Shown here piece after piece: positions 8,731 to 17,042 of a stretch of 35,259 nucleotides of DNA; the stretch's first letter is position 1, and every line of letters starts with the position of its first letter. The notes beneath the pieces were generated by a model. It made no database searches, was not told the DNA's origin, and worked only from the letters and a program-made list of their open reading frames with translations. Source of the stretch: Actinomycetes bacterium (lineage in GTDB: Bacteria > Actinomycetota > Acidimicrobiia > Acidimicrobiales > RAAP-2); the NCBI GenBank assembly GCA_021782915.1, contig JAJXUK010000024.1, forward strand, positions 1 through 35,259. The letters are read 5' to 3'. The position numbers and the translations under genes are program-made.

Positions 8731-9374
8731 ACGTCGTAGCCGCGGTGCAGGGACTGCTGGCGCTGGGCGAAGAGGGCGGCCTCGGTGCGCCGCTGGAAGC
8801 CGAGCTTGGCCAACAGGTTGGAGACGTAGTTCTTCACGGTCTTTTCGGCCAGGAACATGACCGCGGCGATCTCGCGATTGGACAGGCCCTCACTGAGCAG
8901 CTCGAGGATGCGCCGCTCCTGGTTCGAGAGGCTCTCCAGGCGCACGTCCTCGCTGATCTGGCGGCGCAGGCGCTCGCGGGCCCGCTCGATCTGGTTGCTC
9001 GACAGCAGCATCTCGCCGTCGGCCACGCGCCGGATGGCCGAGGCCAGCTCCTCGCCGCGCACGTTCTTGAGCACGTAGCCCTGCGCGCCGGCCAGGACCG
9101 AGGCGTTCAGGGCCTCGTTGTCGGCAAAGGAGGTCAGCATCAGGCAGGCCAGACCGGAGTGCTTGGCGCGCAGCGTCCGGCACAGGTCCACGCCGCTGCC
9201 GTCGGGCAGGCGCACGTCGAGCACGGCCACGTCGATGCCCTTCAGGTCCAGGGCCTCGGCCTCGGCCAGGGTGCCGGCCTGGGCGCGCACCTCGAAGTCC
9301 CCGTGGGCCTCCAGGACCTCGCGCAGGCCCCGGCGCACGATCTCGTGGTCGTCCACGAGCAGCAGGCCGATCAT
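8727..9374 (-). CDS. DosR/DevR-like NarL-family response regulator
   Basis: This is a 215-residue transcription regulator with an N-terminal receiver and a C-terminal LuxR-type HTH. The receiver has the acidic pair D8/D9 (VDDHE), phospho-acceptor D53 in VLDVRLPDGSG, T81 and K103. The HTH runs from LSNQERRILELLSEGLSN to LAEKTVKNYVSNLLAKLG. The segment AEKTVKNYVS matches the recognition helix of mycobacterial DosR, with K178, K181 and N182 at the DNA-contact positions. The chosen ATG at 9374 gives MIGLLLVDDHE; an upstream in-frame start would add 14 unrelated residues and overlap the kinase. It lies one base after the kinase gene and surely pairs with it. Confidence 0.9.
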   Translation of the reverse strand: MIGLLLVDDHEIVRRGLREVLEAHGDFEVRAQAGTLAEAEALDLKGIDVAVLDVRLPDGSGVDLCRTLRAKHSGLACLMLTSFADNEALNASVLAGAQGYVLKNVRGEELASAIRRVADGEMLLSSNQIERARERLRRQISEDVRLESLSNQERRILELLSEGLSNREIAAVMFLAEKTVKNYVSNLLAKLGFQRRTEAALFAQRQQSLHRGYDV

Positions 9375-9375
9375 C

Positions 9376-10512
9376 TCAGTCCACCCGGTGCGCGCTCCAT
9401 CGCACCAGTGTGCCACGCCCGACCTCGGACTCCACGGAGAACTCCCCGCCCAGCTCGCGCGCGCGCGAGGCCAGGTTGCGCAGACCCCGCCCCGGGCCCA
9501 CCGGGGCGCCGAAGCCCACGCCGTCGTCGCTCACGGTGATCAGCACGTGCTCGGCCTCCACGCCCACGCTCACGCGCGCGTGGCTGGCCTGGGAGTGGCG
9601 CGCGACGTTCGAGAGCATCTCGCGCAGCGCCTGGACCGCGTGGTGCCCGGCGTGTCGACCCACGAGGTGGTTGATCGTCGGCGCGACGTCGAGCTCGACC
9701 TCGATGCCCAGGCGCGTGCCCATCTCCGAGGCCAGCGTGGACATGCGCTCCTCCAGGCTGCCCGCGTCGAAGTCGTCCTGGTCGATCTCGAAGATGGTGG
9801 TGCGGATCTCGTGGATCGTGGTGTCCAGCTCGTCCAGCGCGGCGTTCACCCGCGCGCGCGAGGACTCGCTGAGCTCATCGTGGAGCGTCACCTGCAGGGA
9901 CAGGCCCACCCCGAAGAGGCGTTGGATGACGGTGTCGTGCAGGTCCCGGGCCAGGCGCTCGCGCTCCTCGGACAGGGTCAGGTCGCGCAGCTCGTGGCGC
10001 AGGGTGGCCTGGTCGATGAGCAGGCCCGCCGCGCGTCCGAAGGACTCGACCACGTCCTGGTCCTGGGCGCTGAAGGGCGCGCCGTCCTCGCGGTCGGTCA
10101 GGTAGAGGTTGCCGTAGACGTGCCCGTCGCCGGTCAAGACCGGCACCCCCAGGAACGAGTGCATCACCGGGTGGTGCGCGGGAAAGCCCGAGGAGCCCTC
10201 GTGGCTCAGCAGCTCGTTGACCCGCACCGGGGAGCCGGTGCGGATGGTCTCGCCCAGCACGCCGTGGCCGTGCGGGTTGTGCCCGATGGCCGCCCGGGTC
10301 GCCTCGTCCACGCCGTAGGTGACAAAGCGCGTCAGCGTCGAGCCGTTGGAGGCCACCACGCCCAGCGCGCCGTAGCGCGCACCGACCAGGCGCGCGGCCG
10401 TCTCGACGACGCGGCGCAGCAGCTCCGAGAGGCTGGCGTCGGCCTCGATCAGCAGGATCGCGTCGATGAGCGCGTGCAGGCGCTCGGGGTCCTCGATGCG
10501 CTGGTAGCTCAC
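9376..10512 (-). CDS. Single-GAF sensor histidine kinase, DosS/DosT-like, probable heme sensor
   Basis: This 378-residue cytosolic kinase has no membrane segment. A GAF domain (about residues 28-168) is followed by a HisKA_3 dimerisation helix with the phospho-acceptor H192 in ARDLHDTVIQRLFGVGLSLQ and an HATPase domain with N302, D330-G331-x-G333 and G341-R-G343. In the GAF domain, HHPVMHSFLGVPV followed by GNLYLT aligns with the first GAF of DosS. H114 falls at the heme-ligand position (DosS H149) and Y137 at the distal Tyr position (DosS Y171), with one inserted residue between. DosS and DosT have two GAF domains; only one is present here. It starts with GTG 17 bases after the flavoprotein gene. 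Confidence 0.88.
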   Translation of the reverse strand: MSYQRIEDPERLHALIDAILLIEADASLSELLRRVVETAARLVGARYGALGVVASNGSTLTRFVTYGVDEATRAAIGHNPHGHGVLGETIRTGSPVRVNELLSHEGSSGFPAHHPVMHSFLGVPVLTGDGHVYGNLYLTDREDGAPFSAQDQDVVESFGRAAGLLIDQATLRHELRDLTLSEERERLARDLHDTVIQRLFGVGLSLQVTLHDELSESSRARVNAALDELDTTIHEIRTTIFEIDQDDFDAGSLEERMSTLASEMGTRLGIEVELDVAPTINHLVGRHAGHHAVQALREMLSNVARHSQASHARVSVGVEAEHVLITVSDDGVGFGAPVGPGRGLRNLASRARELGGEFSVESEVGRGTLVRWSAHRVD

Positions 10513-10529
10513 GACCTCAGCCTGTCACA

Positions 10530-10925
10530 TCAGCTGACGCGCTCTCCGGCGACCACGCTCAGGGGCAGGCCCACCAGGATCGCGCCGTGGGACAGGGCGC
10601 GCGCGAGGGCCTCGCTCAGCGAATCGGGGCCCTCGACCGTGCTGGCCAGGCCCGAGGCGATCACCGACCAGGTCGCCCCGTCGTCTTCCAGCCCGTCGAT
10701 CTGCACCGAGAGGACCTCGCCGCGCGCCGCGGCCACGGCCACGGCCTCCTCGGTGGAGGCCAGCAGGAGCTGCTGGTCGTCGAGCACCTCGATGCGCGCG
10801 GGCAGCGCGGCCGGCAGACAGCGCACCGAGATCAGGACCCGGGCGTACTCGGCACGTCGCAGCAGGTTCAGGCACGTGTCGCGCCCGAGGGTGGTGCGCG
10901 TCACGTGCTGGCGCGGGGTGCCCAT
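10530..10925 (-). CDS. PNPOx-like (pyridoxamine 5'-phosphate oxidase-related) flavoprotein
   Basis: This small split-barrel protein of about 131 residues is probably an FMN- or F420-binding enzyme. The start LGRDTCLNLLRRAEYARVLI, the LPARIEVLDDQQLLLAS stretch and ATWSVIASGLASTV follow the pattern of the Pyridox_ox_2 type. The ATG at 10925 fits this start; a longer open frame upstream has no family likeness and covers the infA promoter. It is the first gene of a three-gene minus-strand unit with the kinase and regulator. Such flavoproteins are common companions of DosR-type systems in actinobacteria, but the substrate is not known. It is distinct from the true pdxH at 25802. Confidence 0.75.
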   Translation of the reverse strand: MGTPRQHVTRTTLGRDTCLNLLRRAEYARVLISVRCLPAALPARIEVLDDQQLLLASTEEAVAVAAARGEVLSVQIDGLEDDGATWSVIASGLASTVEGPDSLSEALARALSHGAILVGLPLSVVAGERVS

Positions 10926-10961
10926 GGGCCCAGCATGAACGGAAATCGCTCGGAGGTGGTA

Positions 10962-10975
10962 GGGTCCCCAGTCAC
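10962..10975. promoter_or_regulatory. Weak candidate DosR-type box upstream of the flavoprotein-kinase-regulator unit
   Basis: GGGTCCCCAGTCAC can be laid on the DosR consensus GGGACTTNNGNCCC with 7 of the 11 specified positions matching. It lies 37-50 bases upstream of the flavoprotein start, where autoregulation would be expected. The match is imperfect and the region is GC-rich, so chance is a real alternative. Confidence 0.25.
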
Positions 10976-11010
10976 AAATGGCGTGGTCGGCGGGGCCGGG
11001 CACCGCCGTT

Positions 11011-11038
11011 TTGCGCTGGCCGAGAAATTCGGTAGAAT
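11011..11038 (+). promoter_or_regulatory. Probable promoter of the infA-rpmJ-rpsM-rpsK-rpsD-rpoA-rplQ operon
   Basis: TTGCGC (11011-11016) and TAGAAT (11033-11038) are spaced by 16 bases in an unusually AT-rich patch between the divergent flavoprotein gene and infA. The expected transcription start is near 11045, giving a leader of about 75 bases. Because the minus-strand insertion cuts the ribosomal operons here, the alpha operon needs its own promoter. Confidence 0.6.
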
Positions 11039-11119
11039 GGTCAGCCGACCTCATGGCACGTCCGTGGGGTCCCAGGCGCGTCGGGAGGACCCGTCGCGTC
11101 GATGTGCCGATCAAGGAGT

Positions 11120-11350
11120 ATGAACCTGAGCAAGCCGAAAGAGGATGCGTTCACCGTCGAGGGGACCGTCGTCGAGCCACTACCGAACGCCATGTTCCGC
11201 GTCGAGCTGGAGAACGGCTACACCGTCCTCGCGCACAGCTCGGGAAAGATGCGCATGCACCGCATCCGCATCCTGCCCGGGGACAAGGTCCAGGTGGAGA
11301 TCACGCCCTACGACATGAGCCGTGGCCGCATCACCTATCGGTACAAGTAA
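11120..11350 (+). CDS. infA: Translation initiation factor IF-1
   Basis: IF-1 occupies the ribosomal A site during initiation. The 76-residue OB-fold protein reads [20 protein letters not shown], then [20 protein letters not shown] and [20 protein letters not shown], with the family end RYK. The ATG at 11120 is chosen because AAGGAGT (11113-11119) lies directly before it and the family begins close to this point; an earlier in-frame start would add only six atypical residues. The ATG is close to the ribosome-binding site, which is unusual but acceptable. Confidence 0.96.
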   Translation: MNLSKPKEDAFTVEGTVVEPLPNAMFRVELENGYTVLAHSSGKMRMHRIRILPGDKVQVEITPYDMSRGRITYRYK

Positions 11351-11376
11351 TCAGGTTTCCAGTCGAGAGAGTTGTC

Positions 11377-11490
11377 ATGAAGGTTCGCGCGAGCGTCAAG
11401 CCGATGTGTGAAAAGTGCAAGGTCATCCGCCGGGCCGGTCACGTCCGGGTGATCTGCGAGAACCCCCGTCACAAGCAGCGCCAGGGCTAG
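11377..11490 (+). CDS. rpmJ: 50S ribosomal protein L36, zinc form
   Basis: This is the smallest ribosomal protein, 37 residues starting [19 protein letters not shown]. The zinc ligands C11, C14, C27 and H32 are all present (CEKC and CENPRH). It sits between infA and rpsM as in most bacteria, 26 bases after infA. No zinc-free paralogue is in the window. Confidence 0.96.
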   Translation: MKVRASVKPMCEKCKVIRRAGHVRVICENPRHKQRQG

Positions 11491-11499
11491 GGAGGAAAG

Positions 11500-11877
11500 A
11501 TGGCCCGTATTGCCGGAGTGGACATCCCGCGCGACAAGCGCACGGTGATCTCACTCACCTACATCTTCGGAATCGGCCCGACCACGGCCGAGAAGATCTG
11601 CGCCGAGACCGGCGTGGACGAGTCCACGCGCGTCAAGGACCTGTCCGAGTCCGACGTGAACAAGCTGCGCACCTACATCGACCAGAACGTCACGGTCGAG
11701 GGTGACCTGCGCCGCGACGTGGCCCAGGACATCAAGCGCAAGATGGAGATCAACTCGCTGCAGGGCATCCGCCACCGCAAGGGCCTGCCGGTGCGCGGTC
11801 AGCGCACGCGCACCAACGCGCGCACGCGCAAGGGACCCAAGCGCACCGTCGCCGGGAAGAAGAAGGTTACGAAGTAA
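11500..11877 (+). CDS. rpsM: 30S ribosomal protein S13
   Basis: S13 contacts the P-site tRNA and forms intersubunit bridges with L5. The 125-residue protein begins [20 protein letters not shown] and contains [20 protein letters not shown], then the helix-two-turn-helix region with [20 protein letters not shown] and the basic tail ending KKVTK. A good ribosome-binding site (GGGAGGA) lies just before the ATG. The TAA stop overlaps the rpsK ATG by one base. Confidence 0.98.
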   Translation: MARIAGVDIPRDKRTVISLTYIFGIGPTTAEKICAETGVDESTRVKDLSESDVNKLRTYIDQNVTVEGDLRRDVAQDIKRKMEINSLQGIRHRKGLPVRGQRTRTNARTRKGPKRTVAGKKKVTK

Positions 11878-12272
11878 TGGCTAAGCCGACCACTGCCCGC
11901 AAGGGCCGTCGCAAGGAGCGCAAGAACGTCGCCTTCGGCGTCGCGCACATCAAGAGCTCCTTTAACAACACGATCGTCTCGATCACCGACCCGGAGGGCA
12001 ACGTGCTCTCCTGGGCGTCCTCGGGCAACGTGGGCTTCAAGGGCTCGCGCAAGTCGACGCCCTTCGCGGCCCAGCTGGCCGCGGAGAAGTGCGCGCGCGC
12101 GGCGATGGAGCACGGTGTGAAGAAGGTCGACGTGCTGGTGCGCGGGCCGGGCTCGGGCCGCGAGACCGCCATCCGCTCCCTGGCCGCCGCCGGCATCGAG
12201 GTCGTGGCGATCAAGGACGTCACGCCGCTGCCGCACAACGGGTGCCGGCCCAAGAAGCGGCGTCGGGGGTAG
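11877..12272 (+). CDS. rpsK: 30S ribosomal protein S11
   Basis: S11 binds 16S rRNA on the platform near the E-site mRNA. The 131 residues include [40 protein letters not shown] and the signature [20 protein letters not shown], ending with [18 protein letters not shown]. Length and order are standard for the alpha operon. It starts at the rpsM stop (TAATG). Confidence 0.98.
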   Translation: MAKPTTARKGRRKERKNVAFGVAHIKSSFNNTIVSITDPEGNVLSWASSGNVGFKGSRKSTPFAAQLAAEKCARAAMEHGVKKVDVLVRGPGSGRETAIRSLAAAGIEVVAIKDVTPLPHNGCRPKKRRRG

Positions 12273-12278
12273 TCGGCC

Positions 12279-12923
12279 ATGGCTCGTTACACCGGACCCG
12301 TCTGTCGCCTGTGCCGCCGCGAGCGCACGAAGCTCTACCTGAAGGGTGAGCGCTGCTTCTCGCTCAAGTGCCCCGTCGCCGAGAACTCCGACCGCCAGGC
12401 CCGCGCCTACCCGCCGGGCATGCACGGGCGTGACCGTCAGCGCCAGGGCTCGGAGTACCTGACCCAGCTGCGCGAGAAGCAGAAGGCGCGTCGCACCTAC
12501 GGCCTGCTCGAGAAGCAGTTCCGCAACCTCTACGAGGAAGCCAACCGGCGCCCCGGCATCACCGGCACCAACCTGCTGCAGTTCCTGGAGCTGCGCCTGG
12601 ACAACGTGGCCTACCGGGCTGGCTGGGGTGCCTCGCGCGCCCAGGCCCGCCAGCTGGTGCGCCACGGCCACGTCGCCATCAACGGCAAGCGCGTCACGAT
12701 CCCCAGCTACCGGGTGCGCCCGGGCGAGGTCGTGAGCCTCAAGCCCGTCACCCGCGAGAACTTCAACGTCAAGCGAAACCTGGACGTGCTGGACCGCACC
12801 GTGCCGGGCTGGCTGGAGGTCGCCGAGGGCGGCTTCAACGTCACGGTTCGCATCGTCCCCCAGCGCGAGCAGATCGATGAGCCGATCCGCGAGCAGCTCA
12901 TCGTCGAGCTCTACTCGAAGTAG
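12279..12923 (+). CDS. rpsD: 30S ribosomal protein S4, zinc form
   Basis: S4 nucleates 30S assembly and in Escherichia coli also represses the alpha operon. The N-terminus carries four cysteines, C9-x2-C12, C26 and C31 (VCRLCRRE and RCFSLKC), so this is the zinc-containing form. The S4 RNA-binding domain follows with LELRLDNVAYRAGWGASRAQ and HGHVAINGKRVTIPSYRVRP. The length of 214 is slightly longer than Gram-positive S4 proteins. Six bases separate it from rpsK. Confidence 0.97.
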   Translation: MARYTGPVCRLCRRERTKLYLKGERCFSLKCPVAENSDRQARAYPPGMHGRDRQRQGSEYLTQLREKQKARRTYGLLEKQFRNLYEEANRRPGITGTNLLQFLELRLDNVAYRAGWGASRAQARQLVRHGHVAINGKRVTIPSYRVRPGEVVSLKPVTRENFNVKRNLDVLDRTVPGWLEVAEGGFNVTVRIVPQREQIDEPIREQLIVELYSK

Positions 12924-12950
12924 TCCGGCGAGGAAGTGTAAGGAGCCACC

Positions 12951-13892
12951 ATGTTGATCATTCAGCGACCCACCATCGAGGCTTTGGGCGAAGAGGTCGA
13001 CAATCGTCAGTCCTTCGCCGTCGGCCCGCTCGACCCGGGCTTCGGGCACACCCTGGGCAACTCGCTGCGGCGCACGCTGCTCTCGTCGATCCCGGGCGCG
13101 GCGGCCACGCGCGTCAAGTTCGACGCGGTGCTGCACGAGTTCGGCGTGATCGAGGGCGTCAAGGAGGACGTCCAGGACATCTGTCTGAACCTGAAGGACC
13201 TGCTGGTGCGCGTGCACAGCGACGAGCCCGTGACCCTGCGCCTGGACAAGCGCGGTGAGGGCCCGGTGACCGCCGCGGACCTGTCCACGACGGCCGACGT
13301 CGAGATCCTCAACCCGAGCCTGCACCTGGCCTACCTGACCCAGGCCAGGGCCACGCTCTCCTTCGACCTGACCGTCGAGCGGGGCAAGGGCTACGTCGGC
13401 GCCGAGGGCAACAAGGGCTCCTCGACCATCGGGGTGATCCCGCTGGACGCGATCTTCTCGCCGGTGCGCCGGGTGAGCTTCGAGGTCGAGCCGGTGCGCG
13501 TCGAGCAGTCCAAGGACTTCGACCGCCTGGTCATCGAGATCGAGACCGACGGCTCTATCAGCCCCCGCGAGGCCCTGGCCTCCTCGGGCAAGACCCTGGG
13601 CGCGCTGATCGAGCTGATCGCGCGCTTCGACGAGGAGGCGCCGGCCCTGGAGCTCGGCGACGTGGGCACGGCCCAGGCCGCGGCCAGCGAGCTGGACATC
13701 CGCATCGAGGAGATCGGGCTCACCGAGCGCTCGCGCAACTGCCTCAAGCGCGCCGGCATCAACACGGTCGCCCAGCTGGTCAACGCCACCGAGCGCGACC
13801 TGACCTCGATCACCAACTTCGGCGCGACGTCGCTCAAGGACGTCGTGGACCGTCTCGATGAGCGCGGCCTGAAGCTGCGCGCGGAGGACTGA
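12951..13892 (+). CDS. rpoA: RNA polymerase alpha subunit
   Basis: The alpha dimer scaffolds RNA polymerase assembly, and its C-terminal domain binds UP elements and activators. The N-terminal domain (about 1-230) shows [20 protein letters not shown] and the [20 protein letters not shown] block. A linker rich in Glu and Ala follows. The C-terminal domain (about 250-313) has [20 protein letters not shown] and [16 protein letters not shown], with the DNA-contact Arg region intact. The 313-residue length is normal. An AAGGAG ribosome-binding site precedes the ATG, and rplQ starts one base after the stop. Confidence 0.98.
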   Translation: MLIIQRPTIEALGEEVDNRQSFAVGPLDPGFGHTLGNSLRRTLLSSIPGAAATRVKFDAVLHEFGVIEGVKEDVQDICLNLKDLLVRVHSDEPVTLRLDKRGEGPVTAADLSTTADVEILNPSLHLAYLTQARATLSFDLTVERGKGYVGAEGNKGSSTIGVIPLDAIFSPVRRVSFEVEPVRVEQSKDFDRLVIEIETDGSISPREALASSGKTLGALIELIARFDEEAPALELGDVGTAQAAASELDIRIEEIGLTERSRNCLKRAGINTVAQLVNATERDLTSITNFGATSLKDVVDRLDERGLKLRAED

Positions 13893-13893
13893 G

Positions 13894-14256
13894 ATGCGCG
13901 CCACCCCCAAGCGCGGACGTCGCTTCGGCGGCGACAGCGCCCACCAGAAGGCCCTCATGGGCAACCTGGTCGCCTCGATGATCGCGGCCGAGTCCATCGT
14001 GACGACCGAGGCCAAGGCCAAGGCCCTGCGGCCCATCGTCGAGAAGGTCGTCACCGCGGCCAAGCGCTCGCCCGAGGGCTCGGTGCACGCCCAGCGACGG
14101 GTGGTCGCCTTCATTCGCGACCAGGACATGGCCCACAAGCTCTTCGCCGAGATCGCCCCGCGCTACGCGGAGCGTCCGGGCGGCTACACGCGGATCCTCA
14201 AGCTGGGTCCGCGCCCGGGCGACAACGCGCCCATGGCGCGCATCGAGTTCGTCTAG
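13894..14256 (+). CDS. rplQ: 50S ribosomal protein L17
   Basis: L17 lies near the peptide exit. The 120-residue protein contains [20 protein letters not shown], the helix with [20 protein letters not shown], and ends with [20 protein letters not shown], the standard C-terminus. The usual start M-(R/P)-x-x-x-x-G-R-x-F is present as [12 protein letters not shown]. It follows rpoA by one base and is followed after two bases by truA. Confidence 0.97.
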   Translation: MRATPKRGRRFGGDSAHQKALMGNLVASMIAAESIVTTEAKAKALRPIVEKVVTAAKRSPEGSVHAQRRVVAFIRDQDMAHKLFAEIAPRYAERPGGYTRILKLGPRPGDNAPMARIEFV

Positions 14257-14258
14257 TC

Positions 14259-15089
14259 GTGGCCACCGCACGGTGGCGACTGGATCTGGCCTACGACGGG
14301 GCGGCCTTCTCGGGCTTCGCGCTGCAGCCCGAGCACCCCAGCGTCGTCGGCGTTTTGCGCGAGACCCTCGCGCGCACCCTGCGCCTCGCCGAGGCGCCGT
14401 ACTTGACCGGGGCGGGGCGCACCGACGCCGGCGTGCACGCCTGGGCCCAGGTGGTCTCGCTCGATCTGGACGAGGCGGTGCTGGACGACGAGGGTGCTGC
14501 GGGCCTGGTGCGCTCGCTCAACGCCCAGCTCGCCGGGCGCGTGGCGGTGCGCTCGGCGCGGCGCGTGCCCGAGGACTTCGACGCGCGCCACAGCGCGCTC
14601 TGGCGCAGCTATCGCTACCTCATCAGCACGGGGCCCAACGTCGGGCCCGTCTCGCACGTCGCCTGGGCCCTCAACGGCCCCCTCGATCTGGCGGCCATGA
14701 ACGCGGCGACGGGCGCGGTCCTGGGCGAGCACGACTTTCGGGCCTTCTGCAAGCGTCCCGCCGACCGGGGCCCGGATGAGGCCCTGGTGCGCCGGGTGCT
14801 CGAGGCGCGCTGGAGCGCGCTCGAGGACCCCGCCGGGCTGGCCGGCCCGGGCGGTCTCGTGATGCTCAGCGTGCGGGCGAGCTCGTTCTGTCACCACCTG
14901 GTGCGCCGCCTGGTCGGCGCGGTGGTCGCGGTGGGCCAGGGCCGCCTCGGCGTCGAGGTGATCGGCGCGCGCCTGGCCAGTGGATCGGGCGAGGGCCTGC
15001 CGGGGCCCGCGCCGGCGAGCGGTCTGTGCCTGATGGGGGTGGGCTACGAGCCGCGCCACGGCGGAGCGTCCGGGACCTGGACTGTCTAG
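14259..15089 (+). CDS. truA: tRNA pseudouridine(38-40) synthase TruA
   Basis: TruA makes pseudouridine at positions 38-40 of tRNA anticodon stems. The catalytic D56 is in GAGRTDAGVHAWAQVVSL. Other family blocks are LAYDGAAFSGFALQ near the N-terminus, FDARHSALWRSYRYLI, the HDFRAFCK segment, and the C-terminal FCHHLVRRLVGAVVAVGQG. The GTG start at 14259 lies two bases after rplQ; this rplQ-truA order is common in Gram-positive bacteria. The 276 residues are near the family norm. Its TAG stop is also the first half of a possible promoter element for the next gene. Confidence 0.95.
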   Translation: MATARWRLDLAYDGAAFSGFALQPEHPSVVGVLRETLARTLRLAEAPYLTGAGRTDAGVHAWAQVVSLDLDEAVLDDEGAAGLVRSLNAQLAGRVAVRSARRVPEDFDARHSALWRSYRYLISTGPNVGPVSHVAWALNGPLDLAAMNAATGAVLGEHDFRAFCKRPADRGPDEALVRRVLEARWSALEDPAGLAGPGGLVMLSVRASSFCHHLVRRLVGAVVAVGQGRLGVEVIGARLASGSGEGLPGPAPASGLCLMGVGYEPRHGGASGTWTV

Positions 15090-15092
15090 GCT
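15087..15092 (+). promoter_or_regulatory. Possible leaderless -10 element (TAGGCT) for the M13 peptidase gene
   Basis: TAGGCT lies exactly seven bases before the GTG at 15100, and no Shine-Dalgarno sequence is present. The same hexamer and spacing occur before glmS. A caution is that its first three bases are the truA stop codon. No clear -35 is visible. Confidence 0.4.
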
Positions 15093-15099
15093 CGCTCGG

Positions 15100-17037
15100 G
15101 TGACGCTCTCATCTGGCATCAATCCGGCCGACTTGGAGCCCTCCATCCGGCCCCAGGACGATCTCTTCGCCCACGTGAACGCCCGCTGGATCGCCGCGAC
15201 GCCGATCCCCCCGGACCGCTCGGGCTACGGCTCCTTCTACATCCTGGACGAGTCGGCCGAGGTCGCGGTGCGCGAGATCCTCGAGGCCGCCGCCGAGGCT
15301 CCCGACACGCCCGAGGCGGCCGCGGTGGGGGACCTCTACGCGAGCTTTCTGGACGAGGCGGCCTGCGAGGCGCGCGCGGAAGGACCCGTCGCCGAGCGCC
15401 TGGCGTCCATCGGTGCGGCGACGCGCCTCGAGGAGCTGGTGCGGCTCCTGGCGGCTCGTGAGCGCGAGGGCGCGCCGGGCTTCTTTGGCGTCATGGTCGA
15501 CGCCGACCCCGGGGATCCGACGCGCAGCCTCGTGCACCTGGCCCAGGGCGGCATCTCGCTGCCCGACGAGAGCTACTACCGCGACGAGGACTTCGCCGAG
15601 GTGCGCGACGCCTTCGTGGCCCACGTGGGTCGCCTGCTCGGCCTGGGTGGGCTGAGCGAGCCCGAGGCGCGCGCGAAGCGCGTGCTGGAGCTCGAGACGG
15701 CCCTGGCCGGCGGGCACTGGGACGCGGTGCGCGCGCGTGACGAGACGGCGACCTACAACCTGCGCACCGCTTCGAGCCTGCGGGACGCGCACCCGCTGCT
15801 CGCGGCCTGGGCCGAGGAGCTCGGCGCGCCGCTGGACGAGTTCGTGCTGATGATGCCCAGCTACGCCGAGGCCCTGGCCGGACTGCTCGAGGAGTCGCGC
15901 CTCGAGCAGTGGCGCGACTGGAGCGCCTACCGGGTCCTGGCCGCCGAGGCGCCCTACCTGAGCCGCGACTTCGTCGAGGAGAGCTTCGACTTCTACGGGC
16001 GCACCCTGACCGGCCAGCCCGAGCTGCGCGCGCGCTGGAAGCGCGCGGTGGGCCTCGTCGACGCGCTGATGGGCGAGGCGGTCGGGCGCCTCTACGTCGA
16101 GGAGCACTTTCGCCCCTCGGCCAAGACGCGCATGGACGAGCTGGTGGGCCACCTGATCGAGGCCTACCGCTCCTCCATCTCCTCGCTGGGCTGGATGAGC
16201 CCGACGACGCGCGAGCGGGCCCTGGCCAAGCTGGACGCCTTCACGCCCAAGATCGGCTACCCGGATCGCTGGCGCGACTACTCGGGCCTGAGGGTCTCGC
16301 GCGAGGACCTGGTCGGCAACGTGCGCGCCGGCGGCGCCTTCGAGTTCGCCCGCCAGATGGCCAAGGTCGCCCAGCCGGTCGATCGCGCCGAGTGGCTCTG
16401 CACGCCCCAGACGGTGAACGCCTTCTACAACCCGCGCGTCAACGACATCACCTTCCCGGCGGCGATCCTGCAGGCGCCCTTCTTTGACGAGACCCGCGAC
16501 GACGCGGCCAACTACGGCGCGATCGGGGCCATCATCGGCCACGAGATCGGCCACGGCTTCGACGACCAGGGCTCCAAGTACGACGGCCAGGGCCGGCTCG
16601 TGGACTGGTGGCAGGACGCGGACCGCGCGGCCTTCGAGGAGCGCACCGCGGCGCTCATCGCCCAGTACGACGCGATCGTGCCGCGCGGGCTGGACGTGCA
16701 CGTCAACGGGGCGTTGACCGTGGGCGAGAACATCGGGGACCTCGGGGGGCTGGGCATCGCGTGGCGGGCCTACCAGATCAGCCTCGCCGGCACCGAGGCG
16801 GCCCTGATCGACGGGCTCAGCGGGCCCCAGCGCTTCTTTCTGGCCTGGGCCCAGGCCTGGCGGGTGGTGCGCCGGCCCGAGCTGGCCCGCCAGCTCATCG
16901 CGATGGACCCGCACAGCCCGGACGAGGCGCGCTGCAACCAGGTCTCGCGCAACCTCGACGCCTTCCACGAGGCCTTCGCGGTGGGCCCGGACGACGCCAT
17001 GTGGCTGGATCCGAGCCAGCGCGTGGCGATCTGGTAG
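15100..17037 (+). CDS. M13-family zinc metallopeptidase (neprilysin/PepO-like), cytosolic
   Basis: This 645-residue gluzincin probably degrades short peptides. The zinc site is H481-E482-I-G-H485 in IIGHEIGHGFDDQGSKYDG, with the third ligand E543 in ENIGDLGGLGIAWRAY. The substrate-binding NAFYNP is at about residues 436-441. The C-terminus (HSPDEARCNQVSRNLDAF and WLDPSQRVAIW) is also of the family. The N-terminal domain starts with IRPQDDLFAHVNARWI and has neither signal peptide nor membrane anchor, so it acts inside the cell. It lies alone between truA and rplM, an unusual site. The GTG is chosen for its fit to the family start. Confidence 0.92.
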   Translation: MTLSSGINPADLEPSIRPQDDLFAHVNARWIAATPIPPDRSGYGSFYILDESAEVAVREILEAAAEAPDTPEAAAVGDLYASFLDEAACEARAEGPVAERLASIGAATRLEELVRLLAAREREGAPGFFGVMVDADPGDPTRSLVHLAQGGISLPDESYYRDEDFAEVRDAFVAHVGRLLGLGGLSEPEARAKRVLELETALAGGHWDAVRARDETATYNLRTASSLRDAHPLLAAWAEELGAPLDEFVLMMPSYAEALAGLLEESRLEQWRDWSAYRVLAAEAPYLSRDFVEESFDFYGRTLTGQPELRARWKRAVGLVDALMGEAVGRLYVEEHFRPSAKTRMDELVGHLIEAYRSSISSLGWMSPTTRERALAKLDAFTPKIGYPDRWRDYSGLRVSREDLVGNVRAGGAFEFARQMAKVAQPVDRAEWLCTPQTVNAFYNPRVNDITFPAAILQAPFFDETRDDAANYGAIGAIIGHEIGHGFDDQGSKYDGQGRLVDWWQDADRAAFEERTAALIAQYDAIVPRGLDVHVNGALTVGENIGDLGGLGIAWRAYQISLAGTEAALIDGLSGPQRFFLAWAQAWRVVRRPELARQLIAMDPHSPDEARCNQVSRNLDAFHEAFAVGPDDAMWLDPSQRVAIW

Positions 17038-17042
17038 CGAAC

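Noticed and set aside
11067-11092. GGGTCC/GGACCC inverted repeat in the infA leader as a second DosR-like site
   Set aside because: The half-sites are 14 bases apart, unlike the four-base spacing of DosR boxes; it is more likely a loose hairpin or chance.
11014-11114. Longer start for the PNPOx-like gene reaching to 11114 on the minus strand
   Set aside because: The extra residues have no family likeness and would cover the infA promoter and leader; the ATG at 10925 gives the family start.
11799-14138. Very long open frame on the minus strand opposite rpsK-rpsD-rpoA-rplQ, and similar long minus-strand frames opposite secY-adk, the M13 peptidase, glmM and glmS
   Set aside because: They mirror well-identified + strand genes. 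High GC at third positions removes stop codons from the opposite frames; their products are low-complexity Arg/Ala/Gly/His-rich and match no family.
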